Below are positions 21,261-32,984 of a DNA stretch of 64,000 bases, piece after piece (the first letter of the stretch is position 1; each line of letters starts with the position of its first letter). The DNA is from Schizophyllum amplum (taxonomy: Eukaryota > Basidiomycota > Agaricomycetes > Agaricales > Schizophyllaceae). A program made the translations under genes and the position numbers. The notes below the pieces were generated by a model. That model was given only the letters and a program-made list of their open reading frames with translations, did not search any database and was not told the DNA's origin. Location of the stretch: positions 434,001 to 498,000 of the forward strand of contig VDMD01000018.1 in assembly GCA_007026445.1 (NCBI GenBank), read 5' to 3'.

Positions 21261-24200
21261 CAGCTGATGCCGTAAAGCTTTTGCAAAAGTAGTCGGACTT
21301 TATCGAGCAACCTATTGCAAAAGCGTGGAACCCCTACCCCACACAGCCACCGACCCCTCCCGGGGCTTCCGGCTGGGGCCCTGGCTCACGGCGGGCTGCC
21401 GAGCCATCACCCCTAGGCAGCCCAAATAGGGCAGGGGCTCACAGGTCGCCCACCGCGCACGCCCGGCTCGCCCTCGTGCTTGCCGCGCGCCACGTGCACT
21501 CCCCGTCGCCTTGCCGTTTGGGCGGCGCGGGCGATCGGCGCGCTCGGGGGCGTCGCGCGCGCCCGCGTCGCTGCCGCTGGCGCTCCCGGTCGCTCGAGGG
21601 TGTACTAAAAACGCATATATTAGATATTAGCTACATATATAATTGCTACATAGTGAGGGGAGGGGGTAATACATGGAAAAGCGCAGTATTCACTGCGGAA
21701 AATTTTCGCGGGCGCGTAGCATGCTCGCCGGCTGGCTGTGGGCCAGGCGAGCGGGTGTACGCACCCTTGTGAAAAGGATATGGGGAGGGGCGATAATGAC
21801 AGCAGACGAGCTCTCAAGGAGCTTGTCATGCGAGGCGCGCGCGGGAGGGCGGAGTAATGCGTGGTGTGCGGTGATCGCTGGGGCGGCAGGTAGCGCGCGG
21901 GCAAGCCGAGATTGCGTGGGGGTGTTGGGGGGAGGGAGGGAACATTTCGGGCCAATATAGAAGTGGACGAGCCCAGGATAGGGCCCGTCGCACGGGCTTG
22001 GGAAGTGGCGCAGGAGGGGGGTATAGCACACTTGCAAGCGCGGCGACGGCGGCGGGTGGCGGCGTGCAAAGCGGCATGGGCTTTAAGGCGATAAGGGAGG
22101 AGGAAGGGGACCCAGCGAAGCGCCAGGGCGCCGCGAAAGAGGGCGCGAGTTCCCGGTGCAAGGGGTACTTGAGCGCCCTCTTGCACGACGCCTCGCGCAC
22201 TGCTGGGTACCGAGATAAGACGTGGGGGAAGAGGGAGGGGCGGAGGAAGGTCATAGGACCTCTTGAGTACGCGCCTGGCGCGTACGGCCCCTCGCGAGTT
22301 GCGCGCGCGCGCATACGGGCGTCGTTGAGGGGAGGTGGGATTGTCGACCGCGTTTGAAGCGCGGTGACGCCCCCACACTCGCCCCCTATGTATGTTACGC
22401 GGTCCCTTGCTTGTATTAGTAAGTAACGATGTACAGGGGGTCAGTACGCACCTCCCGCCCGGGATCGCGCACGCAGCGCACATCCCGCGCTTCAACTTCT
22501 TTTACGTGCGCGAGAGCGCATATTTGCCGTTCAAATTCGCCTTGACACGTTCTGAAGTGTCGCGGGTGAGCCTGCTAGCTGTCGGAGGCGGGCGGAGGCG
22601 AAGGGACGGTCGTTGTGGTTGTGGGGGAAAGTGTGAGGGCGCTGATCGGGGTCGCTTGGCGTTGCGGGCCGATCTCCGAGACTCGCCGGCGACGTACTCG
22701 TCATCGCCGGCGCAACCACGGAGGGCATTGATCGCGTTTTGAAGATCTGGGCCGTGTAGAGTACTTGCTACTGTATATACTACAGAAACAATGACTGAAT
22801 TCTGTTGAGAAATGAAGTCAGAAGTGCTGCTTTACTTCAGCTAGGTATGTACCAGTTTTACTCCTGCTCTTATGGCATGCCCCGACGAGTTCAGGCCTTA
22901 TACGCCCTACCTGGAATTCAGTCAAAGCTGGGATGGGTCAATGTGATGTGAGCAGACTATATACAGCAGTATATGAGCAATGAAGCACTACAGATGAATC
23001 AGATTGAGACATAGATTGAATGTGTAAGTAAGCAAATTAGATGTTCTAAGAATTCTAGACTACTCTATAGGTCTAACAGCACAGTCAAGGTAGATATAGC
23101 ATGAATATAGCCTGTAGAAGAGACCCCACCTGTGTTTGGAGCGATTAAGTTCCCCGATGCGCGGCCATCGTGTTATGTCGCGCCTCGAACGCGCTCGAAA
23201 TGAGCGCGTTCGTGACGTGACATAACGCGTCGTACCCTCCTCTCCCCGCCATCCTCGGCGTGCCGCGCGCTCAAAATTGCGTCGATCGCCGCCGGGTCTT
23301 CAACAGTGGGGCGCGGGGGACTTTAGGAAGTCCCCCTCAGGTGCGTTTCCTGCAAGAACAGCAGGATACAGCTAATTACAACGTAGATTCAGTAGCTGCA
23401 GAGCAGCGCACGCGTTCTGCAGCTACTCTCGCGCTACGGCACTGCCTCAAAACACCCGGAGCCCGTCCCACTACGCAAACCCAGGGTGTCCGCCGTGTGC
23501 GCTAGGCGCGGCGCGCCTTCAGTCGCCCGCCGTCACCCACACTATAGCCGCCATAAAGCGGGGTCCCGCCCTCTGTATGACGGCTCACCCCTACCCCCGC
23601 TTCGTCCAAGGAGGACAAAAGCGGGTAGGGGAGGGTGAGCGCCGACACCCTGCGCTGGGGACACGCTCCGCAAGCAACGGCGGGCAACGCGCGTAGGTAC
23701 TCGCTATACCCACGCCGCCCGCTGCGCCACCCTCCCCCACGGTCCCGGGTGCGACGCCGTCTCCGCAGGACGGAACAGCATCGCAAGAAGCGCGGGCTGC
23801 GTTTTCGCTGCCCGCCGCTGCCCCCGCCACCGTCGCACCCGCGCCCGCGCCCACACACCCACCTGCCATCCGCGCCACTCCCCGATCCCGCGCGACAAGC
23901 CCTGCCCCGGGCTCGTCCGCTTTTACCTTGATCTCAGCCCACCCCTCCATCTCGCAGACAGCGCGCACTGCCACTGCACTGCGACTTCGCCATCGCCGCG
24001 ATCGCCGCGCACGCGCAACCGCGGCGCCGCGCCCCGCCGCGCCCTGCTCACAGACGAGCTCCTCGAGAGCTTGTTCTCTGGGAGAGGCCCCCCCCCCCCC
24101 CAATCCCCCTTCACTGTGAGGCAAGCGTGCTCGCCCAACCCAGCGAGCGAGCGCGCTACGCGCCAGCGAAAATTCTTCGCTGCGCTTTTCACGTATTTTT

Positions 24201-24616
24201 CTTGCATTTCTTCTTCCCCTCCATATTGATAGCCATTATATACATATATACTATTCTAATATATGTGTTTTACCAACCCTCGAGCGACCGGGAGCGCCAG
24301 CGGCAGCGACGCGGGCGCGCGCGACGCCCCCGAGCGCGCCGATCGCCCGCGCCGCCCAAACGGGAAGGCGACGGGGAGTGCACGTGGCGCGCGGCAAGCG
24401 CGAGGGCGAGCCGGGCGTGCGCGGCGGGCGACCCGTGAGCCCCTGCCCTATTTGGGCTGCCTAGGGGTGATGGCTCGGCAGCCCGCCGTAAGCCAGGGCC
24501 CCGGCCGGAAGCCCCGGGAGGGGTCGGTGGCTGTGTGGGGTAGGGGTTCCACGCTTTTGCAATTCACTGCTCGGAAAAGTCCATGTACTTTTGCAAAAGG
24601 GCTACGTCTACAGGTG
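21261..24616. mobile_element. GC-rich 7-bp-TSD family, element b (3,356 bp)
   Basis: Left end CAGCTGATGCCGTAAAGC, right end ...GACGTCTACAGGTG, 7-bp duplication AACGACG at 21254-21260 and 24617-24623. Terminal GC-rich inverted repeats at 21261-21605 and 24285-24616. Interior order: core, B module (22400-22745), AT-rich spacer (22746-23150), C module (23150-23430), core. It is the reverse arrangement of element c at 28441, and both are exactly 3,356 bp. No protein frame. Inserted within the right terminal repeat of element a. Confidence 0.9.
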
Positions 24617-24920
24617 AACGACGAGCGGCGAGCGGCAGCGGCAGCGGCGCGCGAGCGTGATGCCCTGAACACGCTGATCGACCGCCCTGCCATAACGGGA
24701 AGGCGCGCGGCGGGCGCGAGGGCGAGCCGGGCATGCGCGGCGGGTGGCCCGCGTGCCCCTGCCGATTACGGGCAACAGCTCGCCACGCCGCCGGTGAGCC
24801 GGACCCCCTCCGGAAGGCCCGGGAGGGGTCGGTGGCTGTGTGGTGAGCTTGTCGCTACCTTTTCAACTGACAGTCAGGCAGTTATCGTGTTCCTTTTAAA
24901 ATGTCTTACCGCACCAGGTG

Positions 24921-25348
24921 ACGGTCGTCACTGCGGCCGTACACCCAGACGCTGTGCTCGCATACGATCTGGGCGAAGCCCATCCCGCATAGCACCTTGT
25001 TCAGTGTCTCGTGCCAGACATGACTCGCCTGCTTCAACCCATACAGCGACTTCTTCAGGCGCCAGACGTAGTCCTTGCTGCGCATCTCGAATCCGGGCGG
25101 CTGCTTCATGTAGACCGTCTCCTGCAGGGGGCCGTTGAGGAAAGCGTTCGAGATGTCGACGGACAGCAAGACGAGGTCCTCAATGGCGGCGAGGGCGAGG
25201 ATGGCGCGGATGGCGGACCACTTCGGCGTAGGCGCGAACGTCTTGGTGTACTCGAAGCCGGGACGCTGAGTGAAGCCCTGAGCGACGCAGCGTGCCTTGT
25301 AGCGCTCGATAGAGCCATCAGCATTGCGCTTCACTTTGAACACCCACC
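24921..25348 (-). pseudogene. Copia reverse-transcriptase fragment
   Basis: Minus-strand frame with RT landmarks FKVKRNADGSIERYKARCVA, SVDISNAFLNG and LKKSLYGLKQASHVWHETLN, close to Copia-2 RT but clearly another lineage (PLQETVYMKQ instead of WLDEEIYMRQ). The fragment ends before the catalytic VDD box. It is wedged between the right tip of element a (24920) and a partial GC-rich terminal repeat (from 25349). Confidence 0.85.
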
Positions 25349-25611
25349 GCCCAAATGGGAAGGCGACGCGGAGTGCACGTGGCGCGAGGCAAGCGCGGGG
25401 GCGAGCCGGGCGTGTGCGGCGGGCAACCCGTGAGCCCCTGCCCTATTTGGGCTGCCTAGGGGTGATGGCTCGGCAGCCCGCCGTGAGCCAGGGCCCCAGC
25501 CGGAAGCCCCGGGAGGGGGATGTGGCTGTGTGGGGTAGGGGTCCCTAGCTTTTGCAATAGGCTGCTCGGAAAAGTCCAGGTACTTTTGCAAAAGGCCTAC
25601 ATCTACAGGTG
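25349..25611 (+). repeat. Partial terminal repeat of the GC-rich family
   Basis: Matches the last about 265 bp of element b (GCCCTGCCCTATTTGGGCTG, CTTTTGCAAAAG) and ends ...CTACAGGTG at the family tip. The inner part is missing, replaced by a copia fragment. Confidence 0.75.
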
Positions 25612-25616
25612 GTTGT

Positions 25617-25870
25617 GGCTTCGAGTGGCCTCCCCTCGCGCCCCCGCCTACCCCTACGTAGTACATAGAGATACATATATAGACATTATACATGATCTAG
25701 ATTGTTCAGAAGTAGTGCCAACACCACCGTCAGAGCACCCAAACGTCTACCGCGCGCTCTGGGCCACGACTCGTGGTGTACCCGCGGGTAACCCGTGTAC
25801 CCGACCCGTGCCGCAGGTACGGGTACGGGTCAGCCCCAGAAACCTGGGGGTAAACCCGTGCCTTTCCTTA
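25617..25870. repeat. Dispersed repeat D, copy 2
   Basis: Direct copy of 41-313, with GTACCCGCGGGTAACCCGTG and GGTACGGGTACGGGT. Follows a GC-family terminal repeat. Confidence 0.7.
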
Positions 25871-25922
25871 GCGATATATCGCGACGGGGACTGACCGGAC
25901 GTCCAATCCGCGTAAGGCTCTG

Positions 25923-26405
25923 TTGCGGTGGTTCAAACCTCCGATCCACGTGAATGCACGTGATCAATTCGACTTCTGGTCGGAACGGCAAGGAACGTTC
26001 CCTGTCCGCTGGTTCCGCGAACCCGTGCCCGACGTTGTCGGTGGTAGAGGTCTGGATGAGGCATGGTTCTGGATGGCAGGGTTAGTAAATGTGGCGCCCC
26101 GCGCGCCCGAACTAGTCTCTGACATACCGGTACGTCGTCCCTTGGCCGAGATCACAGCACGCCTGCTGAACATTTTCGCCGTAGCGAAAGCACGCGGCGC
26201 GCCGTCGGCGTCATCATCCGTGCGGATCCCGCAGAGGACCTCGGTCCTCCCGCGAGGAAGCGGTCGGCGTATCCCGCGACCGATCATACTCATCGTGAAA
26301 ATCAACGGGCACCCGTGCAAGGTGCTCGTTGATTCCAGTTCGTCTGTGGACCTCGTGAGTTCGGCGCTTGCGACTCAGTTGCGCCTGCCACTTACCGAGG
26401 ATAAA
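25923..26405 (+). pseudogene. Ty3/gypsy protease-region fragment
   Basis: The frame contains IILIVKINGHPCKVLVDSSS followed by VDLVSSALATQL, the retropepsin fold region typical of fungal Ty3/gypsy polyproteins. The active-site triplet reads D-S-S where D-S/T-G is expected, so the enzyme is probably dead. Upstream residues are not recognised. The frame is cut by a Copia-2-type LTR piece at about 26406 and the following residues are LTR-encoded. Confidence 0.6.
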
Positions 26406-26407
26406 GA

Positions 26408-26578
26408 GAGCCGCTCTAGGGAGACAGACCGGGAAATGCCGATGACTAAGCGGAATATGTGGCGCACAGCGTAAGGCATAGTGCGCGCATAAGTAGCAAT
26501 AACGGCATGGGAAAAATCAGAGAAAATCAGAGAAAAATACCATAAGCACAAGAGCGTGCTAGAACACCAATCCCAACA
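26408..26578 (-). repeat. Truncated Copia-2-type LTR
   Basis: Minus strand TGTTGGGATTGGTGTTCTAG through ATGCCGTTATTGCTAC to the CTAGAGCGGC box, where it breaks off against the gypsy fragment. About 171 of about 308 bp. Confidence 0.85.
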
Positions 26579-26582
26579 CACC

Positions 26583-26850
26583 CTAGTGCACTAGACCAGT
26601 CAGCCCCACCATATGCTGCAGCTTGACCCGGCCCAAAGCCTTGGTCAGCATGTCAGCTGGCATGTCCTCCGTGGCCACATGGACAAGACGGATCAACCCC
26701 TTGTGCACCTCGTCGCGCAGCCAGTAGAAGCGCAGGTCCAGATGCTTCATGCGCCCATGATGCTCTGGATTGCGCGCCACCTGCAGAGCGGAGTTGTTGT
26801 CGATGTAGAGCGTGGAGGGCGCGTCCTTGACCGAGTAGCCCACCTGAGAC
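26583..26850 (-). pseudogene. Copia-2-type RNase H C-terminal fragment
   Basis: Frame GYSVKDAPSTLYIDNNSALQ to LGRVKLQHMVGLTGLVH and stop, the same end as Copia-2a and -2b, followed on the minus strand by CTAGGGTG and the LTR. RNase H residues IDNNSA and NPEHHGRMKHLDLR are kept; the N-terminal part is lost at about 26850. Confidence 0.85.
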
Positions 26851-27999
26851 TGTCACAGCGCCTCGTACACACAATCAATGTACTGGCGAGTGAAGCCAGG
26901 GCTGGCTTCTGTGCAGTCCCAACTCTTAGCCATATCATTGCGTATTCATTGACCCTGGTGCGGTGGAGGGCCTGCGGGAGGTGAAGCAATGGTTCAGGGC
27001 AGTACATTTTCTGCTTGGCCGAGCTGCACTTTGTCAAAAGTGGTGGGTAGGCGGACGAGCCTGCCTTCAGCCCGACATCACACGGTTCATCTAAGTACCT
27101 TGCACCCTCACAATTCCCAATTAGGGAATTCTAATGCTTACTTTTATAGGGGCTCCGCCCTTTTCCGCCCCTCAGTCTTTACCCTCACTGCAGGAAGACT
27201 GAGGGTGCGTCTTACGCTACATTTACTTTATCCTCAGCTAACAGTACCTTAGTCTTACGCGTCCTGCGCATCCTTAGGTACGAATATGAGTCTTTACCCT
27301 CCCTGCAGGAAGACTGAGGTCTTACGCGTCCTGCGCATCCTTAGCTCGTGAAACACTTAGGCCTTGCCTCACCCCCAACTCATGTACACAACATCATACT
27401 AACACCTTGAGACAATCTTGAGGTGCTGATCACCACACACTGGTTGTGGTCCTGGACCTTGCCTGCTGTATAAGTGTCAAAGCGCACTGGCCTGTGAGGA
27501 TCTATGCAATCATCTATTATGCTATCAGTATCAGTTATCTATGTATCACTACAAGAGCCCGGGACTTACCGCTTACACGTGCCCGCGCGCATCTTCGGAC
27601 CACAACGGGACGGAATATACACTTACTTCTTGATGCTTCGCTACTCGTTCGATTGACTTGCCTTGCCGACGCTCAGCTCGTCTAAGCTGCACGCCCCCGC
27701 CTAGGTACTGGCCGCTCGTTGTCCACATTACGGACGCCCTAGCCGGGTAACCGCTACTAACTCACTAACAGTCACAGTTTGCCTAGCACGGTATCGCTCG
27801 CTTGCCGGGTTACCGCTCGTTCGCTTACGCCAAGCACCCTTGCCAGGTCAGCAGCTATCTACGCTGTACACCTGTACGCTACTCCTACGCAGCCCGCCGC
27901 TGCCTCGCCGCCCTACACTGTGCAGCTACGCGTGCGGCTCGGCCGCCTACTGGATCTGAAGACTTCCGAGGACGCTCTTACACGGCCTCCCTTCCGTTT
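26851..27999. other. Unassigned interval with short duplications
   Basis: Roughly 1.1 kb without a recognisable gene. 26870-27040 (minus) has a short frame with CSSAKQKMYCPEPLLHLPQA that could be a gene remnant of unknown kind. 27165-27345 contains two copies of GAGTCTTTACCCTC-CTGCAGG and two of CTTACGCGTCCTGCGCATCC. The rest is unremarkable. Confidence 0.4.
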
Positions 28000-28433
28000 A
28001 GGCATGTGGCCGCACATAAATCCAGGAAAATACAAGTTGAACACGCCAGAGGATCAATACAGTACAGTGACCATCAATATGGCAGCAGGACCCTGATCTT
28101 AGAGACCTGTATACACGGCGTGGTATCTGGTGTCTCTCTTGTGCAACAGTGCCAATACTGTCTACCCTCTTCAGTGACGAGTGCACACGCGCCCAGGGCA
28201 CCTTAATACCCCTTTGCATGAGATAGCCCATAGCATACAGCCACCCACCAATAGGGGCAAGATCCTTAAACTGACGCATGTGAGCATCAAGGTTGTTGTC
28301 GGAAACCAGAGAAAAGCAACCAGCATGCCCAGGGCCTCGGATGCCACTGGTACGAAGAGCCTGGGACAGGGTGTCTCTATCAACTCCAATGATCCGTGAC
28401 ATCTGCGTAATCTTGAGGCGTCAATGAGGACCA
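28000..28433 (-). pseudogene. Integrase-core-domain gene, 3' part
   Basis: Continues the gene whose 5' part lies at 31797-32337. Residues MSRIIGVDRDTLSQALRTSG form the helix-turn-helix-like segment, then YLMQRGIKVPWARVHSSLKR and the catalytic-core start CHIDGHCTVL, in the arrangement of the basidiomycete integrase-core (rve-like DDE) family. A TGA stop precedes RLKITQ at the join. The core is lost after the first catalytic Asp region at about 28000, so no active enzyme is possible. Separated from the 5' part by a GC-rich element with duplication AAGATTC. Confidence 0.65.
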
Positions 28434-28440
28434 AAGATTC

Positions 28441-31400
28441 CACCTGTAGACGTAGCCCTTTTGCAAAAGTACATGGACTTTTCCGAGCAGTGAATTGCAA
28501 AAGCGTGGAACCCCTACCCCACACAGCCACCGACCCCTCCCGGGCCTTCCGGCAGGGGCCCTGGCTCACGGCGGGCTGCCGGGCCATCACCCCTAGGCAG
28601 CCCAAATAGGGCAGGGGCTCGCGGGTCGCCTGCCGCGCACGCCCGGCTCGCCCTCGCGCTTGCCTCGTGCCACGTGCACTCCCCGTCGCCTTCCCGTTTG
28701 GGCGGCGCGGGCGATCGGCGCGGTCGGGGGCGTCGTGCGCGCGCCGCCGCCGCCGCCGGCGCTCCCGGTCGCTCGAGGGGTAGTGAATCCGCATATATTG
28801 GATAGTAATTACATATATAACGCTATGTAGAGGGAGGAAAGAGGCAGGGGAGGGGGAAATGCACAAAAAAAGCGCGAAAAGCGCTGCGATTTGTTTTTTG
28901 GCGACGTGCAGCGCGCTCGCTCGCTGGACTGGGCGAGCGCGTGTACGGCGTAGTATTGAGAATAGGGGGAGGGGGTCAGGGTTCTGCCCAGAAGACAAGC
29001 TCTTGAGGAGCTCGTCGTGCAAGGAGCGCGCGGGGGCGCGGCGCGGCGGGCGTGCGCATGCGCGGCGATTGCGGTGGCGGCAGATGGCGCGGCGATGGCG
29101 CGCGGCTGTCTGAGCAGCGGGGGGTGGGCTAGTCGAGTGGTAGAAGAGGACGAGCCCAGAGCAGGGCTCGTCACGCGAGATGGGGAGTGGCGCGGTGTGC
29201 GTGTGGTGTGTTGTGCGTGCGGGTGTGACGATGCCGAGGTCAACGGCGGGCAGCGCGAGCGCAGCGCACGCTTCCCCTGATCGCCCCCTTAATGCGGAAC
29301 GCGTCGTCGCGCCGAGGAGCGTGGGGGAGGGTCCGGCGTAGCGCGGGTATTTGTGATACCGGCGCGCGTCGCCCGCCGCTGCCTGCGGACGCAGCGGAGC
29401 GCGTCGCCATCGCAGCGCGTGAGCGCTCACCATCCCTACCCGCTTTTGTCCTGCTTAGACGAAGCGGGGGTAGGGGGAGCCGTCATACAGCGGGTGTTAG
29501 CCCACCGACATGACGGCTGTGGTGTGGGCGATGGCGGATGACTGCGAGCGCGCAGCGTCTAACGCACGCAGCGGACAGTCGGGGGGTATATAGGTGGTGG
29601 GGTCATGGCGCCTGGAGGCGACGTGGATGCCCGGCAGTAGCTGCAGAGCGCCGAACCCGCTCTGCAGCTACTGTATCTACTCGGTAATTAGCTAGATTCT
29701 GACGAAATGAAAGGAAACGCACCTGAGGGGGACTCCCCAGAGTCCCCCGCGCCCCAGTATAGAAAAAACCGCGGCAATTGACGCGCTGTTGAGCGCGCGG
29801 CGCGTCGAGCATGGCGGGGAGAGAAGGGATCGACGCGTTATGTCACGTCACGAACGCGCTCATTTCGAGCGCGTTCGAGGCGCGACATAACGCGATAGCA
29901 GCGCATCGGGAGATGCGATCGCTTCAAATGTTTTTGGGGTATCCTGTACATGCCATCTAACCTCTATGTATGCTGTTACTGCAGTGATATAGCTATGAAG
30001 TAGCCTGAAAATGGTACAAATTCAACTATATCTACCTTCACACTGAATCTATCCCTCAACCTGATTCATCTACAGAGGCCCAATGCTCAAAAGTAGTTGT
30101 ATATAGCCTATTTACACTGTATTAATCCATCCCCACTTTGACTGAAATCCAGGCCTGGTGTATAAGGCTTGAACTGAGCAGGGGATGCTGTATGAACCAG
30201 TGCAAACTGGAACATACCTGGCTGGATAAGAGCAGCACATATAGCTTGGTTTCTCAACGAAATGTCATCGTGTTTTCTGGAATACGAAACTTTAAGATGA
30301 GCTGTATAGGCTCCCGCTTTCCGAATTGCGCCAGAACGCCTCCGAAAACCCCCCGCAACGTCGAGCGTGTCGCCGGCGAGCCTCGGAAATCGGCCCGGAA
30401 TGCCGAGCGACAGCGATCAGCGCCGCCGCGCCTTCCCCCATGGCCACGACGACCTCCTCATCACCCCCGCCCGCCTCCGTGGTCCAGCAGGCTCACCCGC
30501 GACGCCTCAAAACACGTCAAGGCGAATTTCAATGGCAGATATGCGCTCTCGCGCACGGAAAAGAAGTCGAAGCGCGGGATGCGCGCTGCGTGCGCGATCC
30601 CGGGCGGGAGGTGCGTACCCACCCCCTGCATATCGCTACTTTACTAATATAACTACATGACCGCGTCACATACATAGGGGGCGAGTGTGGGGGCGAGACC
30701 ACGCTTCAAACGCGGTGGACACCGACTGCCTGTCCCACCCCCCTTCGACGACGCCCGTATGCGCACGCAAACCGCGAGGGGCCGTACGCCTTAGGCGCGT
30801 ACGCAAGAGGTCCTACCACCACCCTCCCTCCAGCCCTTTCCATTCATTCCAGCACCCAGCAGCGCGCGAGGCGTTGTGTGGGAGGGCGCTCGAGTACCCC
30901 TTGCACCGGGAACTCGCGCCCTCTTGCGCAGCATCCGTGCGTTCTGCTGGGTCTTTTTCCCCGTTCCCCATCGCTCCCCCCGTGTACCATGGCCATTCCG
31001 CTTTACACGCCACTACCCGCCGCCGCCGTCGCCGCGCTCGCACCTCTACTACACGCGCCTCCCGCGCCGTCTTCTCGTTCCGCACCACGAGCCCTATCCT
31101 GGGGCTGGTCTACTCCTCCCTCGACACCAGACGTCCCCCCGCCGCCCCCAGAGGGCCGCGCCCCGCCCGCGCCACCTGTTGCAGCCGCAATCGCCGTGCA
31201 CGCGCGCTGCTCCGCTCTCCCGCGCGCGCGCCTCACACGACGAGTTCCTTGAGAGCTCGTCCACTGCCACCATCCCCCCTCCCCAATATGCACTTCACAA
31301 CGGCGCGTCAGCCCGCTCGCCTGGCGCAGCCCAGCCAGTGAGCGCGCTACGCGCCTGCGGAAATTTTCGCCGCGCTTTTTTGCGCTTTTTTCGTTAATTT

Positions 31401-31796
31401 TCTGCCTCCTCCCTCTACGTAGCCATTGTATATGTAAATACTATCGATTATATGTCACTTTACTACCCCTCGAGCGACCGGGAGCGCCAGCGGCGGCGGC
31501 GCGCGCGCGCGACGCCCCCGACCGCGCCGATCGCCCGCGCCGCCCAAACAGGAAGGCGACGGGGAGTGCACGTGGCAGCGCGAGGGCGAGCCGGGCGTGC
31601 GCGGCAGGCGACCCGCGAGCCCCTGCCCTATTTGGGCTGCCTAGGGGTGATGGCCCGGCAGCCCGCCGTGAGCCAGGACCCCTGCCGGAAGGCCCGGGAG
31701 GGGGCTGTGGCTGTGTGGGGTAGGGGTTCCACGCTTTTGCAATTCAATGCTCGGAAAAGTCCAGCTACTTTTGCAAAAGCTTTACGACATCAGCTG
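28441..31796. mobile_element. GC-rich 7-bp-TSD family, element c (3,356 bp)
   Basis: Left end CACCTGTAGACGTAGCCC, right end ...TACGACATCAGCTG, 7-bp duplication AAGATTC at 28434-28440 and 31797-31803. Inverted terminal repeats of about 340 bp (28441-28785, 31468-31796). Interior: core with hairpins near 29000 and 29150, hairpin H1 (29636-29672), GGGGGACT hairpin (about 29730), palindrome module (29833-29930), AT spacer (29940-30310), B module (30310-30660), core. No protein frame. Split an integrase-core gene. Confidence 0.9.
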
Positions 31797-32337
31797 AAGA
31801 TTCGGCGAAGCCAGGCGAGGTCTAGCTCCTTGCGCGGGCGTCCCCGCTTGCCTGTGTGGATGACGCGGACATGGCAGGCCTTGTTCTGACTCGCTATGCT
31901 GCTTCAGTTGACAAGTTTGGCATATAGCTTATATGCTACGCACAGGTTTGACGCACTTCCTGCAGTGCTTGTTCAAGAAATTGAACAAGCACTGCGAGAG
32001 CAAAGGCCACGCTGTCGACCCAGTCCGGAATCTGTTGCATCTCCTTCTCTAGGGCACATAGCAGAGGGACAGACTGTTCTCGCAATTCGCGCCAGTCAAC
32101 AGCAGACGTCGTGCTTGTTGATACGTGTACTGCAAGCTTCTCGTGGACTTGCTGAACAGGGCGAGACCTTGAATGACCACCAGGGCCTGCAGGAAGATCA
32201 GGAAGTTGGCGTAGGGCAACAGGCATGATGAGTGGCCATGAGCGACGGAAGCAGGATGGTGTCAACAACAGATGCAAATAATGGGTCACATGTGCGTACC
32301 GGGCCCGGGCGTCCTGCTGTGACCGAACCGTTATCAA
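31797..32337 (-). pseudogene. Integrase-core-domain gene, 5' part with intron
   Basis: Exon 1 (32337-31944) encodes an N-terminal helical region with DWRELREQSVPLLCALEKEM. A 50-nt GTGCGT..TAG intron (31943-31894) restores frame exactly into exon 2, which carries ACHVRVIHTGKRGRPRKELD, the conserved RGRPRKE signature preceding the helix-turn-helix in this family. The exon is then cut by element c; downstream coding resumes at 28433. The start Met at 32337 is the first in frame but is not independently supported. Confidence 0.65.
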
Positions 32338-32339
32338 TA

Positions 32340-32980
32340 GTCACAGCTGTACTGGCACAAGCCTCATGCCTCGGCTATGCCAGTAATGAGCTCACATAAC
32401 ACGAGTTTCTGTATGTATATATAACAGGCCAGCCCGCAAAGGGCTCTTTGTTCAGACACCTGCATAAGGACAACGGTCTTGCTCCCGGTATGGCTGTCCC
32501 CAACCGTCGTTCAGTCTGGGGCAGTGCTGAGCGCGGCTCTGCACCATCTTCACCACTTGCTGGATTCTGATGCCCGGTACGTCGACCAGCACCACGTGCG
32601 CAAGGGAGGGGATTGCTGCCATGCTTCCAGTGGTGACTGTAAGGGGGAATCGCAGCGCGCGCACAACTTTAGGGACCAAACAAATACAAATAAACAATGA
32701 CTAAGCGATCGGCAGGCCCAACAAACAGGTCGCGAAACCCGCAGGTACGAATAATTAAGCCAGGTTCATCGCTATTAGTGTTACACGCGACGATCGGCGC
32801 GGGCGCGATCTATTTTTATATGGAGTAATAAAATTCTGTGGGTGGCATGAAAGTGTATTACGATGAGAAGGCGACGCGAGTGACGCTTTCATCCGCTAGG
32901 GAGTGGGGGGTGTCTTGCTGGCGCCGGCCAGGACGGCCAAGGGCTCCGCCCCTGGACCCCGCACCTGCGGTGGGCTCCCT
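32340..32980. other. Interval without recognisable gene
   Basis: Mixed-composition DNA between the integrase-core gene and a GC array. Frames under 85 codons only, none with a family I know. No terminal repeats found. Confidence 0.4.
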
Positions 32981-32984
32981 CAAT

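Larger units (their letters stand above)
8684..24920. mobile_element. GC-rich 7-bp-TSD family, element a, expanded by four nested insertions
   Basis: Left end CAGCTGATGTGGTAAGACAT, right end inverse ...GTCTTACCGCACCAGGTG. The terminal about 300 bp at each side share features not seen in the sister copies (GTCGCTACC block, GTTGCCCGTAATCGG block), showing that they are the two ends of one element. Removing the nested hAT-type MITE, Copia-1, element e and element b with their target duplications leaves about 3,139 bp, the usual size. Flanking heptamers do not match (TTTAGAG and ACGGTCG), so one side has been rearranged. Non-coding. Confidence 0.7.

Noticed and set aside
8684..24920. Calling element a a single intact 16-kb transposon
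   Set aside because: Four internal target duplications prove that most of its length is later insertions, and its own outer flanks do not match.
24263..25138. 291-aa plus-strand ORF
   Set aside because: Crosses two element termini and a target duplication; GC-driven open frame.
28171..29433. 420-aa minus-strand ORF
   Set aside because: Runs through a GC-rich terminal repeat into an out-of-frame reading of the integrase-core gene; Arg/Pro/Ala-rich low-complexity translation.
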